Part shown: one piece after another, positions 33,931 to 43,988 of the stretch
Position numbering within the stretch: the stretch's first letter is position 1
How the letters are laid out: every line of letters begins with the position of its first letter
Origin: Platanthera guangdongensis
Lineage: Eukaryota > Streptophyta > Magnoliopsida > Asparagales > Orchidaceae
Assembly: GCA_039583875.1 (NCBI GenBank)
Contig: CM077167.1
Location: 146,647,010 to 146,711,009, forward strand
Reading direction: 5' to 3'
DNA length: 64,000 bases
The notes under the pieces: model-generated
Databases searched by the model: none
The model's input: only the letters and a program-made list of their open reading frames with translations
What the model was told of the DNA's origin: nothing
Program-made: the position numbers and the translations under genes

Positions 33931-36900
33931 TTGCAGGTGAGTCCAAGTGGTCATGCCCCAATATGGTACTTGGACAGTGGATGTTCCAGGCACATGACTG
34001 GAACTAGGGGATTGCTGAAGGACTACACACCAATCAAGGATGGTCCTAAAGTCACCTTTGGTGGTTCTGAAAAAGGAATCATCAAAGGTTTTGGTAACAT
34101 TTCTAGCACCCATATTACTATTACTCAAGTGGCTTATGTTAAAGGTTTGAAACACAACCTCATTAGTATAAGTCAGTTGAGTGATCTAGGATATGACATC
34201 TCATTTGTCAAAGATGGTTGTCATATCAGGAGGTCAAAAGATCAAGAGATCATTTTGACAGGTTATCGAAAGAGAAATGTCTATTGCCTAGACATTATGT
34301 GTGAGACCAATGATTCTCCAGTGTATCTTGTAGCTGATGAGAAAGTTTCTCATTGTGTCAAATGGCACAAGAGGCTAGCCCATATTAACTACAAGACAAT
34401 TGGCCAACTCTATAGCAAAGAGTTAGTGAGGAATGATCCTCAAGTTAAGTGTATTAAAGATGGAATATGCTGAGCTTGTCAAAAGGGCAAGCAGACTAGA
34501 TCCACCTTTAATAGCATTGAAAACAAAGATGTTGTGAGGTGCTTATACCTCTTGCATATGGATATCTTTGGTCCTATGCCAGTTCACAGTCTAGGTAGGA
34601 AGGTCTACAAATTTGTGGTTGTAGATGACTACTCAAGGTTTTCCTGGGTGTTCTTCCTTAGACAGAAATTTGAAACACCTAGTATCTTCTATAGTTTTGT
34701 CAAACAAATTCAGAATGAGTTAGACAGTACAGTGGTCAAAATAAGAAGTGACCATGGTACTGAATTCCAGTCTGATAGTATGACAAAACTATGTGAAGCA
34801 TTTGGGATATTTCAGCAATTTTCTTCACCAAGAACACCCCAGCAAAATGGCATTGCTGAAATGAAGAATAGAACCTTGATTGAGGCTGGTAGAACCCTAT
34901 TAAGTCACACATCTCTCCCAGAATATTTTTGGGCTGAGGCAGTAAACACTGTATGCCATGTAATTAATAGGGCTACTATCACCAAGAGCCACAACAAGAC
35001 CCCCTATGAGATTATGAAAGGCAGAAAACCAAACCAAACCTATCCTATTTCAGGATCTTTGGTTGTAAATGCTATATACTTAACAATGGAAAGTCTTACT
35101 TGACCAAGTTTGCTGCCAAATCCCAAGAGGGGATCTTTGTTGGGTACAGCAACAATAGTAAGGCTTATAGGGTCTACAACTTGTCTACTCAAGTTGTAGA
35201 AGAGTCAGTACATGTAGTATTTGATGAAGCTAGACTTATTAACAATGAGTTGTCTAGAAGTATTTGCAGCTCCACAGGTGTGACTAAGAAGGTGGACAAG
35301 CTCACTATTGAAGAAGGATCTACTGAAAGTCAGCATGTAGATGATAGTGGCTGCTGTCCAGGGGGAGTACTACATGCACCTGATGTAGAAGAAGACCAAG
35401 GAGTGCAGCAAGTTGAAGAAGCTGAAGGAGTTCAACCTGAAGCCAGGCTGCCTCCAGCTACTAGGCATCTAAGAGATCATCCAGCAGATCAAATCATTGG
35501 TGATCTAAGACAAGGGGTACAAACAAGGAGCAGACATCTGAGTGCAGTACTCTACTCCAGTTTTCTATCCCAAGTTGAGCCAAATAAATTTGAAGAAGCC
35601 ATCCTAGACCCTCATTGGATTGAGGCAATGCAAGAAGAGCTGAATCAGTTCAAGAGATGCAAAGTCTGGGAGCTTTTTCCTAAACCAAAATACCACAACA
35701 TAATTGGGACTAAGTGGATCTTCAGGAATAAGATGGATGAACATGGAGTAATTATAAAGAACAAATCAAGACTGGTTGCTAAGGGATATAGGCAGGAAGA
35801 AGGTATTGACTTTGATCAAACCTTTGCTCCAGTAGCCAGACTAGAATCCATAAGGATGTTCCTGGCCTATGCAACCAATCAAGGATTTAAAGTATACCAA
35901 ATGGATGTTAAGTCAGCCTTTCTGAATGGTAATCTGAAGGAAGAGGTCTATGTGGAATAGCCATCAGGTTTTATTGATTCAACTCAACCTAATTATGTTT
36001 ATAGACTTAGGAAGGCTTTATATGGGTTAAAACAAGCCCCTAGGGCTTGGTATGAAACCCTGTCTAGTTTCCTCATTGAGAATAAATTCACAAGGGGGAA
36101 AATAGACAAGACTCTATTCCTTAGGAAATCCAGAGGCAAGATCATTCTAGTCCAAATATATGTAGATGACATCATATTTGGGTCTACTGAAAGTAGTCTT
36201 TGTAAAAAGTTTGCAAAACTTATGCAAGGGCAATTTGAGATGAGCAGTATGGGGGAACTTAAGTTCTTCTTGGGTCTCCAAGTTAGACAGACTGATAATG
36301 GTTTATCCATATGCCAGTCTAAGTTCACCCTAGAATTAATAAGGAAGTATGGTATGGAATCATCCAGTACCATGAAGACTCCTATGGGGTCAAGTATGTC
36401 TCTTAGCAAAGATGATGCAGGGAAACCTGTAGATGAGACTTTGTATAGAGGGATAGTTGGCTCCCTATTGTATTTGACTGCAAGTAGACCAGATATCATG
36501 TATGCTACATGTGTCTGTACTAGGTACCAAGCATGCCCTAAAGAGACTCATTTGACAGCAATCAAAATAATTCTAAGATATCTTAAGGGCACTCCTTATC
36601 TAGGCCTTTGGTACCCTAGGAATGGAGACTTTGAACTGACAGGTTATTCAGATGTAGATTTTGCAGGCTGCAAGGAAGATAGGAAAAGTACAACTGGTAC
36701 ATGTCAATTCCTAGGTGGAAGACTGATATCATGGAGTAGCAAGAAACAAACAAGTGTGGCTATCTCCACAGTAGAATCAGAATATGTGGCTGCAGGAAGT
36801 TGCTGTGCTCAACTTCTATGGATACAACATCAGCTAGAAGACTATGGTATTCAAATAAGTAGAACAACACTATTTTGTGATTCTACTAGTACTATATCTA

Positions 36901-37103
36901 TTGCAAACAATCATGTTTCCCATAGTAGAACTAAACACATTGAAATAAAATATCATTTTCTAAGGGAACATGTTGAAAAAGAAGATATTTCACTAGAGTA
37001 TGTTAATACAGATAATCAACTAGCTGACATGTATACTAAGCCTTTAGAAGAAACCAAATTCAATAGGTTTAAAATTGAATTAGGTATGATAAACTTAGAA
37101 TAA
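33931..37103 (+). pseudogene. Element Z pol: protease, integrase, RT, RNase H
   Basis: Protease shows WYLDSGCSRHMTG (about 33964-34002) with its DSG triplet intact. The integrase zinc domain begins HKRLAHINY but is cut by a TGA at 34471-34473 that removes a Cys of the CxxC pair. The integrase core keeps Asp (HMDIFGP), Asp (RSDHGTEF) and Glu (NGIAEMKN), then frameshifts near 35035. From 35100 the frame holds the integrase C-terminus and RT, with a TAG at 35958-35960, and YVDD intact near 36160. RNase H follows (YSDVDFAGC, RTKHIEIKYHF) and ends at 37103. The order PR-INT-RT-RH is typical of copia. Confidence 0.92.
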
Positions 37104-37129
37104 GTTTATAGAAATGGCTAAGTAAAATA

Positions 37130-37524
37130 GTGTCGACACACAGAGTTGTCTGTGTCGAGACAGAGAATTGGTGTCGACACTTCAGGGAAAAGGTGTCGAC
37201 ACATCTAGGCAGTTGGTGTCGACACTTCAGAGAATTAGTGTCAACACATACAGGATAGGTGTCGACACATCTAGGCAGTTGGTATCGACACTTCAGAGAA
37301 TTAGTGTCAACACATACAGGATAGGTGTCGACACATCCAAGGTGGTGTCGACACTTAGACTTTATGCAGAATTAGTGAAGTAAAGTCTCGACTAAGTGTC
37401 GAGCTAAGTGGTGTTAACACAAACAAGTGTCGACACATATATTCTGTCAACTATACTTGTGTCGACACATAGGTGTCGAGACATTATAAGTCTTTGTCGA
37501 CACTTATCAACAGTGTCGACACAA
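37130..37524 (+). repeat. GTGTCGACAC array between pol and third ORF of Z
   Basis: About ten perfect copies of the 10-bp palindrome GTGTCGACAC plus variants (GTGTCAACAC, GTGTCGAGAC, GGTATCGACAC) occur within 395 bases. A 63-bp unit is tandemly repeated within it (about 37195-37320). The same motif fills this family's LTR. The array ends about 45 bases before TATAAATAGG. Confidence 0.95.
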
Positions 37525-37568
37525 TTTGAGTATTTTGACGCGCCCTTTCAACTTCGATCCTAGAAAGG

Positions 37569-37578
37569 TATAAATAGG
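37569..37578 (+). promoter_or_regulatory. Putative internal promoter TATA box of element Z
   Basis: TATAAATAGG lies between the motif array and the third-ORF ATG at 37675. The spacing allows a transcription start about 30 bases downstream and a leader of roughly 75 bases. Element X has the identical box at 55925-55934. The box is seen; promoter function is inferred. Confidence 0.6.
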
Positions 37579-37674
37579 GTTTCAACATTGTCTGTCGACA
37601 CGCTCACCAAAGTTTCGAGACCAAACTTGTGTGTCGACACCTCTCTTCTCTCAATTCAAATTCTTCAAACCCTA

Positions 37675-40523
37675 ATGGCGCCCAAGCTCAAAGAGAACGT
37701 GAATAAAGGATATGAACTGGTGCGGCATGCGTTTAATGACGCAGAACCAGAGATCAAGGATGTGGTAACCCTAGTTGCAAACTCAGGGTTTGTTTTTCTT
37801 GTTTCAGAGCCGACCAAGATATGGAAGAAAGAAGTTCTGGAATTTCTGAATGGAGCATCCCTAGATGAATCAGGACTAAAGATTAAGTCTAGGGTTCATG
37901 GGGCAAAGGTGAAGATCTCATCTAAGAGTTTGAGAAAGATACTAAACCTACCAAGAACTAAGGAATAAGATGAAGTTTCTGCTTCTAAGACTAGAGAAGC
38001 ACTGACATGGTGTGGACTGGATTCCAAGATGAAAATAGGATCTGTTTTCAACAGGAAAGGAATGAACAGCCAAGGCAAATTTCTCTCTGAAATTGTTGGC
38101 AAGGTAATCTTGAGCAAGCCTGGAGGGCATGACAGAGTTTCAGCTCATATGTTTAGCCTAATGACAAGAATTATCTTCACCCTACAAACTGATTGGTGTA
38201 CAGTAGTGTTTGAGAAGATTAAGGAGAGACTGAAGAAACCCAATTTGGGTAGGATTCTCAGTCTATACCTTACTGGTAGTATACCAAAGGTCATGAGTCA
38301 AGATGCTGGATCTAAAATGAACCACATGAGAAGAATGGACATGAGAATCTTCTCTAGATGGGATAGAGTTTTAACCAAGGAAATGCCCACTCCTGAGAAG
38401 GAAACACCACAAAAGAAGAAGAAGAAATCAGCCCCAGTGGCTCAAGAATCATCTAGCAGTTCTGAGGAACAAGTAGTGTTCACTCCAGATGAAGAAGTTG
38501 GAAATGCTGGACAATCTCCAGCAAGACAAGATGATGCAGAGAGGCAGGGGGAGCTACCACAGGCTAGCCCACTTCACCAGGATTCCATCCAGGGGGAGCC
38601 TCTACTAGTGGAAGAGCCAACTCCACTAGAAAGTGAACAAGCTACCCATACCATACTTGACGTAATCACTGACATTAATAAATTAAATTTCCCTATTGAG
38701 GATGATGTTTTGTCTGATTCAATACCTCATGTTAATCAGCAACCTCAAAACCTAGCCAACCCCAAGATGTTGTCATGGAGGACACATCTGTTGCTGATCA
38801 AGTGATATCTGATCAAGTAGTTGATGAGATCAGGAATTCTCCACCCCATCCTCAACAAGAATTTACTTTGGAAGAACTATTCCCAGATCTTCTTCAAACT
38901 GACATTGAAGTTGCAAAAGAAAGTGCTGCTGTTGAGGGGGAGAAGGCTCATGTTGAGGGGGAGCAAGTAAAGAATGTAGAAGATACTGCAGGCAAAGAGA
39001 CTGAGGTGCCACAAGATGCTGAGCAAGTACAAAGGACTGAGAAGGAGTTACCTTCAAGCCCAAAGGACAGAGTGACTATTGATAGCACATCTGCTTCTGA
39101 ATATGAAGAGGCTGCAAGAGCCAAGAAGAGGAAATTTCAAGTATTTAAAAGGAGCCAAAATTATAAGAAAGCTCTACAAACTATAGCACCACAGCCAGCA
39201 CCATCTACAGATTTTAGTTGTCTAATGGTTGCATTATAGATAAAGCTTGATGAGCAAAGGCAAGCTATAGAAAAGTATGTAGATGAAGGGCAAAAATCTC
39301 TACAGTTTGATCTGGCCCAAGATATTAAATCCATCAGATTTGAGATGAATCTGAATAAGAAGGTGATGACTGACTGCTTCCATAAGGGAGGGAATGCAGT
39401 AGTCTATCTAGCCACTCATCAGGAGAGGATAAAAGCTCAAGTAGATGACATTACACTGAAGCAAGGCTATGTTCTGGAGAACCAGCTCAGGATGAATGAC
39501 AATTTGACTGCTTCACACAATGCAATTATCACAGAAATGAAGAATATAGCTACTAGTCAGACTACAGCTAATGCTACAGCTAAGGCAGAATTTGATAAGG
39601 CATTACAAGAGGGAATAACAGTTGTTACAACTGCTATAGTAGACTCTCAAAAGACTATAAATGACAGACTCCAAAGGTTGAAACCTTTCATTAAGGATGG
39701 AGTGAACTATTTGGATGCACAAATAAGATTTCAGAAAGATGATCTGAGGGATCATGTTGAAAGAGAAGTCATAAAGGGGGAGAGGGTGTTAGTCAAAGTA
39801 GGCTCTGATCATGCAAAATGGATTTCAAATTCCATCAGAGCCACCCTTGGATATCCTCCAATATGTGATGATGATAATGTGGCAGAGTCTGGGATTAATC
39901 CTGCTTATCTTGGAGGGGAGCAAGCTGAAGTGGCTCAAGTAATTTACCCTCTACCAGACTTTGATATGATACATGCAGACATACAGTCAATGTATAGCCC
40001 ACCTGAGGGAAAGCAAAATGTCATCATAGAGAAAGTGGTTCAGCCAGTGCCAGAGGCTATACTAAAAGAACAAGAAGCTTTGTTGCTGAAAGAATAAGAG
40101 ACTCTATTGTCTAAGAAAAGGTTCAGAGAGCAAGCTGAACAAAGGCCTGATTTTGAACAGTGGAGCCCCACCTCCAGGAATATTATCTTAACTGCTTGGA
40201 AAGCTGCCAAGGATAATATTCAAGATAGAAACAAGTGGTATTCTGAACTTTAATGGAGGAAGCATGAGAACAGGCAAGAAGCCATTGTGTAGTATAGAAG
40301 AAAGGCAAAGATGGGAAAGCTACCTCCTACTGCCCAGGAGCCTAGCAAGTACTTTCCCAAGTCTTATCATTACTCTGAAAGGCAGAAACTTAAAGCTGAA
40401 GAGTTAAAGAAGAAGGATCTTAAAGGCAAGAAGCATGCTGCTGCTGAAGATGCTGAAGCCCCAGTACAAGCAAAGATACAGTCTTGAAATGACATAGTTA
40501 TCAAGGAGGCTGAGCAGAAATAG
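37675..40523 (+). pseudogene. Element Z third ORF, broken
   Basis: The ATG at 37675-37677 (MAPKLKENVNKG) opens a domain matching element X and more distantly element W. It is cut by TAA at 37966-37968 and a series of further stops and frameshifts (near 38770, at 39237-39239, 40095-40097, 40252 and 40291). The C-terminal half is rich in Glu, Lys and Gln with heptad-like stretches (YVLENQLRMNDNLTASHN), suggesting coiled coil, followed by a basic tail. The last sense codons end at TAG 40521-40523. No signal peptide or membrane helix is seen. Function is unknown. Confidence 0.82.
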
Positions 40524-40783
40524 AATAGAATTTATCTTTAGTTTACAATTGTAATCACTTGTATTAAAATTTCTGTAAACTTTTGGATAATGAGAATATT
40601 GAAATTCTTAGAACTATGTGATGTGTGTTAATTGTTTTTACATAATTGTTCTGAGATATTGGTATATACATGTTTTGTTTTAATACATGTTTATGTTTAC
40701 CCTGTTATATAATCCTGTTTTACATCATACTGTGATTTTGTTATGTATGGTGTATATCATTGACTAAGGGTTATGACTTCTCC

Positions 40784-40797
40784 AAATAGGGGGAGAT
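40784..40797 (+). promoter_or_regulatory. Polypurine tract of element Z
   Basis: AAATAGGGGGAGAT directly precedes the 3' LTR start TGTTGGG and matches the tract of elements X and W. Confidence 0.9.
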
Positions 40798-40942
40798 TGT
40801 TGGGTACATTGGTTTAAATGTACCTGATTTGAAGAAGCCTCACCCTACTCAATGATATACATCAAAATGTATTTGATGTGTTTTGAGTTTAGTTGTGCAG
40901 GTCAAGTATTTATAAGGAAAGCAGAAAAGTTTCAAAGTCCAT

Positions 40943-41830
40943 GTGTCGACACCCAGAAGAAAAGTGTCGACACTTAAGAAGACATGTGTCGACACCCAGA
41001 CAAGCAGTGTCGACACTTGGAGTAATTGTGTCGACACCAGGGATGCAGAGTCGACACCAGACAGAAAGTGTCGACACATGAAGGCTGTGTCGACACTCAA
41101 TGAAGAGAAGTCCAGTGAAGCTGTGTCGACACTTAGAAGCAGTGTCGACACCCAGAGGAACTGTGTCTACATCAGAAAGTGTCGACACTTGTAGGCTGTG
41201 TCCACACTCAACAAAGTTCAACAAAATTCTAAGTACAAGTGTCAACACATGAAGATGTGTCGACACTCAACCAAAGTCTCAACAGAAGAAGAATGTGTCG
41301 ACACAAGGAGCTGTGTCGACACTCAACAAGTGTCAACACATGAAGATGTGTCGACACTCAGCCAAAGTCTCAACAGAAGAAGAATGTGTCGACACAAGGA
41401 GCTGTGTCGACACTCAACAAGTGTAAACACATGAAGATGTGTCGACACTCAGCCAAAGTCTCAACAGAAGAAGAATGTGTCAACACAAGGAGCTGTGTCG
41501 ACACTCAGCAAGTATCAACACAGAAGGCATGTGTCGACACCAAGAAGATGTGTCGACACTGAACAAGTTCAACACATGAAGATGTGTCGACACAAAGGAG
41601 TTGTGTCAACACTTACAAGAATTCAACTAAGTACTGAAGAATAAGGAGTTGTGTCGACACACAATTTCTGTGTCGACACATATTGAAGAAGCTGTGTCGA
41701 GATATAAATTCTACAACACAAGGAGTTGTGTCGACACCTTAAAGGCTAGTGTCGACACTTAGTCTACTTGTGTCGACACTTAGTCTATAAGTGTCGACAC
41801 TTAAAGACAGACTGTCTCGACACTTTCAGA
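40943..41830 (+). repeat. GTGTCGACAC array in U3 of LTR Z
   Basis: I count about 27 perfect copies of the palindrome GTGTCGACAC plus decayed copies, mainly GTGTCAACAC and GTCTCGACAC. Spacing is 10-40 bases. A 91-bp higher-order unit is repeated three times within it (41239-41511). Confidence 0.96.
41239..41511 (+). repeat. 91-bp higher-order repeat in LTR Z array
   Basis: Units start at 41239, 41330 and 41421, each beginning GTGTCAACACATGAAG or a close variant and containing GTCTCAACAGAAGAAG. LTR X has a single copy of this unit, so the expansion is specific to Z or was lost in X. Confidence 0.9.
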
Positions 41831-41957
41831 CAGTTACAAATATTTCAAGAAGTGACTGGATGACATGACAGCGGCCATTCCAGCCAGTCTACTGCAACTG
41901 TCAGAGATGTCAGAAAGCTGTTAGGAACCGGATCAGTCGGTCACCATGAAGAAGGCC

Positions 41958-41967
41958 TATATATAGG
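41958..41967 (+). promoter_or_regulatory. TATA box of LTR Z
   Basis: TATATATAGG lies about 130 bases after the motif array, matching TATATAAAGG in LTR X. Confidence 0.7.
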
Positions 41968-42366
41968 CTTATTCTGTCGACACTCAACAAGGATTCAACA
42001 CAGATTAACACAAATCAGTTGAAGTGATCCGAAGATCTAAGTAGTTGGAGAGAGAGAGCTCCTTCCAAGAAGTCAGCCGTTGGAACCAGGCTGTGAAGAA
42101 AGTTTCAAACTTAGTTCTGATTCTTAAGTTGCAGTGATTGAAGATCAACTGCAGAGAAGATCAACCTTATTGTGTTCTACATTCAAGAATCTTTGAAGAA
42201 AGCCAAGTGAGGTTGATCTCAGCAGAGTTCTTCCAAGAACTCATCAAGAACCTGTCAACTCATCTCTCTTTTTCTGAGTTGTAGGTATATTCTTTGTATT
42301 GTAAATTTCTTGTAGGATCCTTAGGGATCTGAGTTATAAGCCTGCAATTATAAAGGCTGAGTGGTA

Positions 42367-42371
42367 GGGCC
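42367..42371. other. Target-site duplication of element Y (left)
   Basis: GGGCC precedes the left LTR of Y; the same five bases follow the right LTR at 49841-49845. This proves Y inserted into the LTR of element Z. Confidence 0.95.
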
Positions 42372-43988
42372 TGTTAAATTTTCTCAATGTGGTCAGCAAG
42401 ATAGCCCAAACACCAAATTAATATCTTCGGAACTACCCAGTTCGCACGCTGAACCTGCGGAAAACCCAAGGACTAGAGGTTGCACCCAACAAAACAATGG
42501 AAGCACAAGAAGGTCTTATTATGCATTCACTTCTTTACAAACCGAGGCATACATAGCGAGACATGATTTCGCTAGTATTACAGCTGTAAACAGAAAGAAC
42601 CAAAAAACAAGCCGGGCGGACAGCACTCCAGTCCGCCGAGACCGCGAGGTCGCCGAGACCGCCGAGACCGCTGAGCTCGCCCAAGCTATGCTGCAATCCG
42701 CCGAATACCACGGAGTCCGCCGAGACCGCGAGGCCGCGCGGACAGACCGTTATTTGCCTCCTGCTGAACCCGAACTGAGGAACTCCCCTACCCGCCTGAA
42801 GCCGGCGGACAGGTTATTGAAGCTGGGAAAGTTGAAACAGAACTGACAAGCCGCAGAGCGACCTCCTGCTGAGTCCGCAGAGACCGCACACTTCCAAGCA
42901 CTGACCGAAGTCACAGCCAAACTCCTGGCTCCTTGAAGTTATCCGCGCGACCTGCACACAGCAAACCGTCAGCCTGAAACAATCCACGCGGACTGGAAAA
43001 CACAGACCGCAGCACTCGCCCAACCCAATTTACTGTTCACTCACGTTACTTAGGTTTTTGTAGATGTGCCAGGGGGGTCCTATTTATAGGCCAGGTGATG
43101 AGTGTGGTCACCGCCCAAGAGATAGCGACACCGCCCCAGTCCGCGCGAACACAAACGATCGTCCGCTCAGTCCGCGAGGACTTAGCCAGTCACCAAGGGA
43201 AACCGCCAGGAGCAAGGCAACCATTGACGAACCCTCTCCAGTCTGCCCAAGCTAAGCGGACAAGGCACCAGCCCGCAAAGCTCCAACTGCTTCAGGACAG
43301 CACCCTCTTCAATGGCAGTCCGCACCAACCCGAGGCAGTCCGCAAGACTCACACCTCAATCCGCCACAAGTCCACGACCAGAGGCAAACAGCAACAGTCC
43401 GCCCGGTCACAGCGGACTTGGCGGACACAGCGGACACTATGAACTTGGCACAGTGTGTGACCAAGTCCAAAACCATCAAGGGCCAGTGCGAGCATGGCGG
43501 ACACAAAGTCCCGTCCGCCAAACACCCTAGCACAGACCGCAACCAGTCCGCGAGCTCCTCGCACTTGTCCAACACAGCAGCTTCCTCCCGGACTCCAAAC
43601 ACCAGTCCGCCAACCGGTCTCCACAGCAAGACCTGCTGTAACACCTGAGCTCGACAAGGCCTCAGCCAAGCTCAAGGCCCGGTCCGCAACAGCCCAAACC
43701 GCGGACACACCAGTCCGCAAGGCTTCCCGCGAACTCGAACCAACCCGCCAACAGCGCAAACTTGCACCCGCGACCACTGAGCAAAGCACCAGTCCGCAAG
43801 CCTCTCTATCCGCAGATACCAGGCCGCACCAAACCGCGGACTCCATGCAACAACCCACTCAGAACACAGCCGGCTTCCACCAGACTTCTCACCAGGCCGC
43901 AAACCTCAGTCCGCCCAGTCCGCCAAAGCTGTCCGCACAGGCCGCGCGGCCTGTCCCGTCACCCACTTCCACTTCACAAATTTCAACA
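42372..43988 (-). repeat. 3' LTR of element Y (left)
   Basis: TGTTAAATTTTCTC (42372) to TTCAACA (43988), 1617 bp. Many GTCCGC motifs occur in its right two-thirds, and CCTATTTATA at 43079-43088 is TATAAATAGG on the minus strand. The stop codon of pol lies in the first bases of the LTR (43983-43985). Confidence 0.95.
43079..43088 (-). promoter_or_regulatory. TATA box in left LTR of Y
   Basis: TATAAATAGG on the minus strand, directly downstream of the GCGGAC-rich part of U3. Confidence 0.65.

Larger units (their letters stand above)
40798..42371 (+). repeat. 3' LTR of element Z, left part (before Y)
   Basis: The LTR begins TGTTGGGTACATTGG at 40798 and is interrupted at 42371 by element Y. It contains the GTGTCGACAC array (40943-41830) and a TATATATAGG box at 41958. 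Its remainder is at 49846-50259, giving an LTR of about 1.99 kb, close to the 2.02 kb of LTR X. Confidence 0.92.

Noticed and set aside
36000..36499. 166-codon antisense ORF (and its twin at 56940-57350)
   Set aside because: It is the reverse complement of the conserved RT region of elements Z and X; conservation of the RT explains the shared open frame.
40943..41830. CRISPR-like array of regularly spaced short repeats
   Set aside because: Repeats are 10-bp palindromes with variable 10-40-bp spacing inside an LTR of a plant element; no leader or cas genes, and spacers are themselves repeated.
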